DNA of 64,000 nucleotides. Source: Xanthomonas sp. CFBP 8443 (lineage in GTDB: Bacteria; Pseudomonadota; Gammaproteobacteria; Xanthomonadales; Xanthomonadaceae). Position numbers and translations under genes: made by a program. Shown piece by piece: positions 1 to 9,300 of the stretch. The stretch's first letter is position 1; each line of letters starts with the position of its first letter. The notes under the pieces are model-generated. The model was not told where the DNA came from. It saw nothing but the letters and a program-made list of their open reading frames with translations, and searched no databases. The stretch lies in the NCBI RefSeq assembly GCF_025666195.1, contig NZ_CP102592.1, positions 4,402,001-4,466,000 on the forward strand. Direction: 5' to 3'.

Positions 1-3000
1 GCGCGCCGGGTCGCGGTAACGGACCGGATCCCGGCGGAACAGGTCTTCGTCGAATTTGAAGCGCAGGCGCAGGAACGCGCCCTGCTGCGTGTACTCGTAG
101 CCGGACAGGTCGCGGTCGGCCTCGTAGCCGGACCAGTTGTAGCCGGCCGACAGCCACAGGTTCTGGCGCAGCAGCCGTCCCACTTCCAGGCCGTAGGCGT
201 ACTGGTTGGAACCCAGCTGGCCGCGGAAGGTGGAGCCGAGCACGCCGATGTCCCAGTTCTCGGTGATGTCGTAAACGACGCGTGCGGACACCAGCACCGC
301 ATGGAAGCGGCTGTCCACGCGGCCGCCGTCGGCATACGCGAAGCGGTCCTGCTGCCACTTGCCGGCCACGCGCCCGGTCAGCCACCACGGCCGCGACGGA
401 TGCCAGTCGGCATGGGTGGAGACGATGTGCGCGCGGCTGCTGATGTCCTGGCTGCTGCCGTCCACCGCCTGCCCGTCGAGCAGGGTCAGCCCGCTCTCGT
501 CGCGCTCCAGCTTGTACTCGTAGCGGGCCAGCGCGTTGATCCGGTTGGTGTCGGTATCGCGGTAGGCCACGCCCAGCTGGAAGCGGTTCTGCAGCACGTC
601 GCCGCGCGCGGCGTAGTTGGTCTGCAGCAGGTAGTTGCGGCCGAGCAGGGTCCAGTCGCGGCTGAGCTTGCGCGCCAGCATGAACTGCACCAGCGTGGTG
701 TCGAAGGCCTCGTCGGTCTCGGTCTCGGCGACGTCGCCGCTGATGCGGTGTTCCACCCGCACCGAGCCGCGCCATAGCGGGTTGGCGCTGTAGTCCAGCG
801 CCAGCGCCAGGCCGGTGGCATCGCCGGTGTTGCCGTCGTAGATCTTCACGTGCTCGGCGGAGCTGCTCAGGCGCAGGCCTTCGCGCACGTCCCAGGTGTT
901 GCGGATGCCGGAGGCGGCCTGCACGTCGCGGCCGCTGATCGCATCGCGCATGCGGTACTCGGAGAACGCCTGGGTGTCGCGCACGTAGCTGCTGTCGATA
1001 CCGAACACCAGCGCATCGGCCTCGCGGTCGACGGTGGTGATGCCGTAGGCGCTGGTCAGGCCGGTCTGCTTCTCGTAGCGGCCGTACAGGCGGCTGCGTT
1101 CCAGCACCTGGTAGTCGACGCCGGCGGCGACGCGGTTGCGGTCCTCGCCGGACACGCTCTGCTCGTACTCGGCGCCCAGCGACAGCTTCGCGCCGATGCG
1201 GTAGCCGGCGCCGATGCGGGCGCTGTCCGATTCCAGCCGGGTGCCGATCGGCAGGTCGCTGGCGGTGCCGGTGACGGCGCTGCTGGAACCGATCACCGGC
1301 AGGCCGGTCAGCGGATCCAGCGGCTGCTGGCCGTAGCCGAGCGCGCCGCCGCCGGAGCCGGTGGCGAAGCCGCCGGTGAGGCCGCCGCTGTTGCCGTAGC
1401 CGGTGTCGGTGGACCACGGCGAGTACGCGCCGACCGTCTCGCGGATCGAGCGCAGGCCGAAGTCCAGGGTCAGCTTCTCGGTGGCGCCCACGCGCACGCC
1501 AGCGCCGCCGGCGTCGCGCTTGCCGCCGTCCGGATTGCGGTCCTCGCTGCGCAGGCCTTCGACATACAGGTCCACGCGCTCGGTCAGGTGGTACTCGACC
1601 TTGGCGTTGTACTCGCCGCGCCCGCCAAACAGCGGCGAGGCCGGGTTGTTGAACGCCGGATCGGTGCGCGCGGCGAACAGGTTGGCGTCGAGCTTGGTGC
1701 CGTCGTGGCCGAACTCCACGCGCCAGGCGTCGCCTTCGACGCGGCCGCTGAGATCCTGCAGGCCCGGGGTGGCGATCTGGTTGATCGAGTTGGTGTTGAT
1801 CTCGCTCTGGGTGCGCGCGAACTCCGCCACCAGCGCGGTGTTGGGCCCGAAGCGGTAACCGGCGTTGACGCTGCCCATGCGGAATTCGGCGAACGGGTTG
1901 CGGTCGTCCACCACCGCCGCGCCGACTTCCAGCGCATCGGTCAGCCGCAGCTGGCCGTCGGCGCCGTACACCCAGAAGCGCTCGGTGCCCTGGTCCAGTT
2001 CGTAGGTGATGCGCAGCGAGACCGGATTGAGGTTGCTGTCGTACGCGGACAGGAACTGGTTGAGCAGGATGCGCCCGGAGAACGGCTCGAAGCTGTAGTC
2101 CACCAACCGCGACAGCGGCTGCACCGAGACGATCCGCGAGGGCTGGTTGCGGTCGCGCACGACCACTTCCACCCGCTCGCTGCCTTCCAGCACGGCGTTG
2201 TTGCGCAGCGCGTACGGGCCGCTGCCCTGGCTGGCGAACTCCTCGATCACCTGGCGCAGCGAGTCCTGGATGGCGAACACGTTGGTGCGCACGCGCTCGT
2301 TCTCGTAGTGCCAGCCCAGGCCGGTAGCGGTGCGGTTGTAGGTGCCCAGGCTGCGCTGCGGCATGCTGCTGCGCGCGCCGATGCCGGTCGCGGTGGCCAG
2401 CGTGTCGCCGGTCTGGAAATCGCCGTACAGCAGGTAGCTGCGGCGGTTGTCCACCCGCACGTACAGGCGCTCGGCCGAGCGCGCATCGAAGCCACGCAGC
2501 GAGGAGTCGCCGTACACCGGGTAGTACTCTTCCGGCTGGATGTCGCGCAGCAGGCGCCCGCGCACTTGCTTGTCCGAATCGTAGGCGGCGGTGAGCAGGT
2601 ACTCGCCCTTGATCCGGCCCTTGACGAAGAACGCGGTGCGCGCCGAGGCGTTGGCCTTGCCGTTGTTGAACTGCTTCTCCCAGCGGCGGATGTCGCGCTC
2701 GAACACGTCGTCGTGGTCGACCGGGGCGATCAGCCCGCTGTTGTCGCGGCGGCGGAAATTGACCACGCCTTCGATCAGGCCGGTGGCGATCATCTCGCGC
2801 ATTTCCGGCACGAAGCCGATGGTGCCCTCGGCGCTGTGGGCGCCGGCGGTGACCCGCAGCACCACGTCCTGCGGTTGGTCCGGCGCCAGCAGGTCGAACT
2901 CGGCCACGCCGTCGCGCACCGGCAACTGCACGCCCGGCGTGACCTTGTCGGAGTCGGCCGCGCCCGGCCCCAGCTCGTCGGTGCGCGAGCCCGGCAGCAG

Positions 3001-3378
3001 GATGCGCCCGCCGGTGTGCTCGATGGTGGCGAAGTGCTCGCCCTGCAACGGCTTGCCGGCGTCGTCGAGCAGACGCACGGTCACGTGCACCGGGGTCTGG
3101 CCGTCGGCCGGCGCGCCATCGCGGTCGACCTCGACCTGCACCTGGTCCATGCCCTGCGCGGCGCGCGCGTCGAGCGAACCCGAACGCGGCGGCGCCAGGG
3201 TCTGCGCGGCGGCGTCAGCGCTGCCCGGCGTGCGCGGGTACAGCGTGCCGGCCTCGCCCAGCACCGGGGTGAAGCGGCTGCTGCCGACGGTCTGCTGGGC
3301 CATGGCCGGCAGCGTCGCCAGCGCGCAGGCCAGCAGGGTCAGCCGCGGCAGGCGGCGCGTCGTGACGGGCCGGCTCAT
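1..3378 (-). CDS. Large outer-membrane beta-barrel protein with N-terminal Ig-like domain (partial, 3' end outside window)
   Basis: The frame stays open from an ATG at 3378 to the window edge, giving 1126 codons with no stop. A signal peptide (TLLACALATLPAMAQ) covers about residues 13-28. Residues about 75-175 look like an invasin/Ig-like domain (VHVTVRLLDDAGKPLQ). The rest is rich in alternating aromatic/polar strands (YELDQGTERFWVYGADG, VNAGYRFGPNTALVAEFAR), as expected of an outer-membrane barrel. The ATG overlaps the stop of the upstream DUF11 protein gene as ATGA, so the two are translationally coupled and probably act together at the cell surface. An export or anchoring role for its partner is inference. 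I do not recognise a characterised homologue. Confidence 0.75.
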   Translation of the reverse strand, partial: MSRPVTTRRLPRLTLLACALATLPAMAQQTVGSSRFTPVLGEAGTLYPRTPGSADAAAQTLAPPRSGSLDARAAQGMDQVQVEVDRDGAPADGQTPVHVTVRLLDDAGKPLQGEHFATIEHTGGRILLPGSRTDELGPGAADSDKVTPGVQLPVRDGVAEFDLLAPDQPQDVVLRVTAGAHSAEGTIGFVPEMREMIATGLIEGVVNFRRRDNSGLIAPVDHDDVFERDIRRWEKQFNNGKANASARTAFFVKGRIKGEYLLTAAYDSDKQVRGRLLRDIQPEEYYPVYGDSSLRGFDARSAERLYVRVDNRRSYLLYGDFQTGDTLATATGIGARSSMPQRSLGTYNRTATGLGWHYENERVRTNVFAIQDSLRQVIEEFASQGSGPYALRNNAVLEGSERVEVVVRDRNQPSRIVSVQPLSRLVDYSFEPFSGRILLNQFLSAYDSNLNPVSLRITYELDQGTERFWVYGADGQLRLTDALEVGAAVVDDRNPFAEFRMGSVNAGYRFGPNTALVAEFARTQSEINTNSINQIATPGLQDLSGRVEGDAWRVEFGHDGTKLDANLFAARTDPAFNNPASPLFGGRGEYNAKVEYHLTERVDLYVEGLRSEDRNPDGGKRDAGGAGVRVGATEKLTLDFGLRSIRETVGAYSPWSTDTGYGNSGGLTGGFATGSGGGALGYGQQPLDPLTGLPVIGSSSAVTGTASDLPIGTRLESDSARIGAGYRIGAKLSLGAEYEQSVSGEDRNRVAAGVDYQVLERSRLYGRYEKQTGLTSAYGITTVDREADALVFGIDSSYVRDTQAFSEYRMRDAISGRDVQAASGIRNTWDVREGLRLSSSAEHVKIYDGNTGDATGLALALDYSANPLWRGSVRVEHRISGDVAETETDEAFDTTLVQFMLARKLSRDWTLLGRNYLLQTNYAARGDVLQNRFQLGVAYRDTDTNRINALARYEYKLERDESGLTLLDGQAVDGSSQDISSRAHIVSTHADWHPSRPWWLTGRVAGKWQQDRFAYADGGRVDSRFHAVLVSARVVYDITENWDIGVLGSTFRGQLGSNQYAYGLEVGRLLRQNLWLSAGYNWSGYEADRDLSGYEYTQQGAFLRLRFKFDEDLFRRDPVRYRDPAR

Positions 3379-6300
3379 GGCTGCACCTCCGCAGGAACGG
3401 TGACATCGGGCGGTGGCGTACCGCGTGGCTTGACGATCGGCGACTGCGCCGCCGAGTCGGTGGCCTGCTGCGGGGCGCGCGTGGGCTTGCTGCTGAAGCG
3501 CAGCGGCGCATTGCCGGTTTCGGTCTCCGGCGCGCGCACCTCGCCCTGCGTACGCCGCGCCTTGACCTGCTCCAGCACCGGGTTGGAACAGCTGCCTTCG
3601 ATGAAGTCGGCGCGATGCAGCTCGCCGTTCTTGAGGTCGATGAACAGGCTGTCGGCGTCGCCCAGGTTGCGGTTGCTGCTGGTGGTCAGGCGCGCACCCT
3701 GCGGCAGCGTGCTGGCGTCGACCTTCAGCGTGTGGCTCTGCGGCGGCAGGCCGCAGTAGCTGTACTTGCCTTCCGAATCGCTGATCACCCAGGTGCCGTC
3801 CTCGAAGTACAGGCGCACGCCGGGAATGCCGATCTCCTCGCGGTCCTGCACATGGTTGACGTTGCAATCCACGAATACCTTGCCGAGCACACAGCCCTCC
3901 TCGGTGAACACGCCGCCGGTGACGCGCACGCGGTACTGCGCCTGGTTGGACGGCAGCGCGCCGGAACGCGGCTGCAGCGAGACCGGGTCGAGACAGCCGC
4001 CGGCGATCGAGCAGCCGTGCGCCTGGGCGCGGTTGATGCCGTCGCCCTGCTGCGCGCCGACGCCGATGCGCACGCGGTAGGTCAGCGCGATCTGCTGGCC
4101 GACCTGGATCGGGCCGGCGCTGAAGCCCAGCGTCGGACCGGGCTTGCCCAGCGGTTCGGGCACGGCCACACCGTTGGCACGCGCGGTGCCGTCGATGTAG
4201 GTGAAGCCGCGCGGCAGGCGGTCGACCACGTTGACCATCTGCAGCGGGCTGCCGGCGGTCTGGCGGATGGTGATGGTGTATTGCACGGTGTCGCCCACTT
4301 CGGCGGTCTGGCGATCGCCGGTCTTGGTGATGGCCAGGCCGGTGGCTACCGCGGTATCGAGCGGAATGTGGTTGTGCACGATGCCGGCGGTGGCCGACCC
4401 GGCGAACAGCCGCAGGTAGTATTGGGTCGCGGTGCCGACCGGACCGGTCGGCGCCAGCGCGTTGGGCTGCACCTGGTAGTTGCTGCCCACCGCGCCGGGC
4501 GGCGACAGCGAGTTGCCTTCGGCCGGGATCAGCGTGGAGACGAACACGTAGCCGCCCGGCGGGGTCACCGTCAGCTGGAATTCGCAGCGCGCCGGCGCCG
4601 CCGGGCCGAACAGGAACTGGTAGTAGCCATCGTTGCCGACGGTCATCGACACCGCGTTACCTTCGATGCGGTAGCCGCCGGCCTGAGTGTTGAGCAGGCT
4701 GGTGGCCGGGTCGTAGCCGGCGCAGACGCCGACCGGGGCCAGGGTGACGATCGCACCGGGCACCGGATCGCGGGTGACCGCGTCGTAGACCACGCCCGAC
4801 GGATCCACCGGCAGGCTCTGCTGCGGCAGGTTCTCGCCGGCCTTGAGCACCACTTCCAGCTGGCTGATGCCGCCGTCGCTGACCCGGCACGAGCTGGTGC
4901 TGCCGTTGCTGATCGCCGCGTCGGCGGCGCACGGGGCGGCGGCGCCGGAAGCGGTCTCGCCGCTGACCGGGAACGCCCAGATCACCCCGGAGCTCGGATC
5001 GCGGAAGCGGATGTGCCACTTCTGTCCGGGGATCACGTCGCCGAAGCGGTAGCTGCCGTCGGCGGCGCTGAGCGTGGTCTTGACCACCTGGCCACTGGTC
5101 GGATCGACCAGTTCGACGATCCAGTTCGGCAGGCGGCGATCGCCGCCGTCGAGCAGGGTGTCGTCGTTGCCGACGTCGAACCAGACCGTGCCCGTCACCG
5201 AGGCCGCCAGCTGCACCTGCGTCGGCAGGCGGCAGGCATTCTGGGTGATCGCCGGATCGCACACCGGCAACTGGGTGACGTCGCCGTCGAACGCGCCGCG
5301 CTCGGTCGGGGTCGGGCTGTGCGCGGCATCTTCGCCGCCGCCCTGCACCAGCACCGCGTTGTTGACCGGGTTGCCGGTCGCCGCCGCGGCGCCGACCGCG
5401 ACCTGCACCTGGATGCGGTCGCTGGCGGTCTGCCCGGGCGCGATCAGCGTGCTGGCGTCGCAGCTGAAGCGATCGGCACCGACCGCGCCGGCGCAGGTCC
5501 AGCCGCTGCCGGTGGGCAGCGCCGCCAGGGTCACGCCCGGCGGCAGGCGGTCCTGCACCTGGTACACGCCGGCGGTCGGACGCGGACCGATGTTGCGCAC
5601 GCTGATGGTGTAGGTGGCGGTGTTGTTGACGGTGAACTTGACCGGGTCGGCGATCTTGCTGACGACCAGGTCCGGGGTGTTGGCGATCTCGCCGAAGTTG
5701 TTGTCGATCGACTGCGCGCCCGGGGCCAGGACCACCGCGGAAATCGCAGACGGCACGGTCTCGCGCGGCGTCGCCACGCCGCGGGTGGCGCCGCCGACGG
5801 TGCCGGCGGTGGTGATGCCGTTGCGGGTGTCGGCCGGCTGGTCCGGTTCGGTCACCGTGTAGGTGCCCGGACGCAGGTTCTCGAAGCGGTAGCGGCCCTG
5901 CGCGTCGGTCTGCACGGTCAGCTGCACCGCCGCGCCGAGGTCGTCGGTGCCGGTCAGCACCACGCGCACGTTGCCGATGCCGGTCTCGTCGCTGCCGACC
6001 ACGCCGTTGTCGTCGTTGTCGTAGTACACGCGGCCGGACAGCGAGGCCGCCTGCACTTCGCCGAAGTCGTAGTGCTGGCCCAGCTGGTTCGCGCCGAGCA
6101 CGATGGTGGCGATCGCCGACGGCGTGGTGACCACGTCGGTGGCGGTACCGCCCTTGTCGCCGGGCACGGTCTTGCCGTTGAGGGTGCCGGTCGGCTGGGT
6201 CGGCTCGGTCACCGTGTAGGTGCCCGGCAGCAGGCCGATGAAGCTGTAGTTGCCGGTCGCGTCGGTCTTGGTGGTCAGATTGACCGCCTGGCCGTTCTGG

Positions 6301-9300
6301 TCGGTGCCGGTCAGCACCACGTCCACGTCGGCCAGGCCGGTCTCGGTCGGGTCGATCACGCCGTCATTGTCGTCGTCGCGCCACACCTGTCCCTGGATCG
6401 CGCTGCCGCTCGGGTTCTCGCCGAAGTTGAACTCGGTGCCGTCCAGGCCCGCGCCCAGCTGGATCTGCGAGATGCGGTCGGTGGTGGCCGCATCCGGACC
6501 GCCCGGGGCGGCCACCGCGGTGCCGGCCACGCAGCTGCCCGGCGTGCACGCCGCGCCGCCGATCTGGCCGGGATTGATCGCGCTGGGACGGTTGCTGTAC
6601 TGCCCGGCCGGCAGCGGCTCGCGCACGCTGTAGGTCAGGGTCGGATCCAGATCGTCGAAGCGGTAGGCGCCGTTGCCGTCGGTGCTGGTGGTGGCCAGCA
6701 CGGCGCCGGTGGTGGCGTCGAGCAGTTCCACGGTGGCGCCGGCGATCGCCGGGTCGCCGCCGTCGCGCACGTTGTTGAAGTTCAGGTCGGCGTAGACCCG
6801 GCCGGACAGGCTGGGGCGACGCACTTCCGGGAAGTCGTAGCGCACCGCCGCGTCGGTCGCGCCGACCGGAACGGTGGTGTAGCTGGAGTTGGGACTGCCG
6901 GCGGCATAGGTGCCGCCCAGCGACGGCGCGCTGGCGCCGGCGACCGGCGGATCCACCGGCCCGTTGCGGTAGCCGGTGGGCTGGGTCTGGGTCAGCGTGT
7001 AGCCGCCCGCGCCGGCCGCCGACAGGTTATCGAAGCTATAGCTGCCGTCGGCCGCGGTGGTGGTGCTGCGGTTGACCGTGTTGCCGTAGGCATCGGTGCC
7101 GGTCAGCACGATGGTCACGCCGGCGATGCCGGGTTCGCCGTTCTGGCGCACGCCGCCGTTGCCGCCCGCGCGGTCGCGGTCCTCGAACACGGTGCCGGCC
7201 AGCGACGCCCGGGTGACCAGGATCGGCACGGTGGACGTGTTGTTCGGCGGGACGCGATCGACCTGCTCGGTGGTGATGGTCGCGGTGTTGTTGATCGCCG
7301 ACGCGCCCGGATAGGTATCCCAGCGCACCGGCACCACGATGCGCAGCTTGCCGCCGACGGTGACGTCGCCGAGGTTGCAGGTCAGCGTGGCCGAGGCCTG
7401 AGTGCAGCTGCCGGTGCCGTTGGGCACTTCGCCGCCGCCGCCGCCCGGGATCGGGCCCTTCTTCTGCCAGGTCACCTGGCCGACGACCACCAGCCCGGCG
7501 GGCAGCGTGTCGCTGACCACGGTGCCGGTGCCGTTGAGCGGGCTGGTGCCGCTGCGGTCGCGCGACAGGCTCGCGCCGGGACCGTTGTTGATGCCGTCGA
7601 TGACGTAGAAGAACGGCTGGCGCAGGCCCACCGAGGTGGCGTTGGCCGGCAGCGCCGCATCCGGATCGGCATCGGGCGCGGTGGTGATCACGTGCTTGCT
7701 CACGCCCACATCGGCGGAGGCGCGGATCGTGGTTTCCTGGCTGGCGTCGTTGTTGGCGGTGTTGCTGTCGGCCTCGGCGGACGTGGCCTGGGCCAGGTTG
7801 CTGACCGTGTCGCCGGCCGCGCCCGGCGGGGTGTCGTAGCGGTAGCGCAGGTACAGCGTGCTGGTCTGGCCGGAGGCGACCACACCGGCGACGTTGTTGC
7901 TGAAGCCGATGCCGGGCATCAGGCAGTTCAGCACCTGCACCGCGCCCACGGTCGGGTTGCTGCCGGAGGTCACCGAACAGGCGGCCGGGTCGAAGGTGCC
8001 GGTGGGCGTGGCCGAGGCGCCGATGAAGGTGACGGTGCGGCCGGACGGCGGAGTGAAGCTGTCGGCCAAGCGCACGTCGGTGGCGACCGACGGGCCGTTG
8101 TTGCGGATCGTGATCCGGTAGGTGATCAGGTTCGCGGTGGGGTTGGTCTCGTCGTAGCCGAGCGGATCCACGCCGCCGGTGAAGCCGGTGTCCACCTTGT
8201 TGGTGATCAGGTCGACCTGGCCGGCCTCGAACGGCAGCTGCGCGCTCTTGCTGTCGTCGCTGGTGTCGGTGTTGAAGTCGTAGGTGTTGCCGTCGCCATC
8301 GGTGCCCGCGGTCGCATCGCCGGTGCCGTCGCCATCGATGTCCACCACGAAGTCGGCGATGTTGTCGAACTGGCGGCCGGTGTTGCCGCTGTTGACGTTG
8401 GGCCGGATCACCACCTGCAGGGTTTCGGTCTGCTCGTTGGTGAGCGAGGGCAGCGCCGGGCACTGCACGGTGACCTGCGCCGGCGCGCCGGTCGGGTTGG
8501 CGTAGGAGGTGCCGCCGGCGTCGACGGTGACCGTCACCCCGGCGCCAGCGGTGGCGGTACAGGCGCGGGTACCGGCACCGGTGCGCTGCGCGGACACCAG
8601 CACGAAGCCGGAATCGTTGGCCGGCAGGGTGAACACGTCGCGGAAGATCACCCCGGGTACCGTCGATGGGCCACGGTTGATGTAGGACATCACATAGGTG
8701 GTGTTGACGCCGGCGCGGCCGGGCGTGCCCGAGGAAATGGTCTTGGCGGTGGTGGCGACGTTGGCCACGCGCGCGATGCGGATCCAGTCCGAGGCCTGGT
8801 TGTTGTTGCCGTTGAGCTCGCCCACCGAACCGGCCACGGCCGCATCGATGCCGACCCCGGCGGTGTTGCAGAACGCGCCGCTGATGGCGGTGCCGCCGCA
8901 GGTGCCGGCGGCCTGGTTGAAGCTGTCGAACAGCGCGCGCTGGACCTGGATGACGATCTGCGCGGTGGCGCCGTTGGCCAGCGCGGTGGTGCCGGAGCGG
9001 CAGACCACCGAGGCGCCGTTGATGGCGCAGTTCCAGCCGGCCGGGGTGGTGGTCACGGTGATCTGGGTGCGGCCGTTGACGAAGCCGGGCACGGTGTCGT
9101 TGACCACCACGCCGGTGGTGCTGTCCGGGCCGTTGTTGGTCACGGTCAGGGTGTAGCTGAGCGTGTCCTGGTTGGCCGCCAGCACGTTGTCGGCGGCGCC
9201 GACGCCATTGGTCTGCTTGGCGATGGCCAGGTCGGCGCGCTCGTCGGTGGTGCGGGTGCCCGCGCCGGAGCAGTCGTTGTCGGTTTCCGGGTCGCGGTCG

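Noticed and set aside
850..3759. Long plus-strand ORF antisense to the barrel gene
   Set aside because: Low-complexity translation with no motif, opposite a frame with signal peptide, Ig-like domain and barrel strands.
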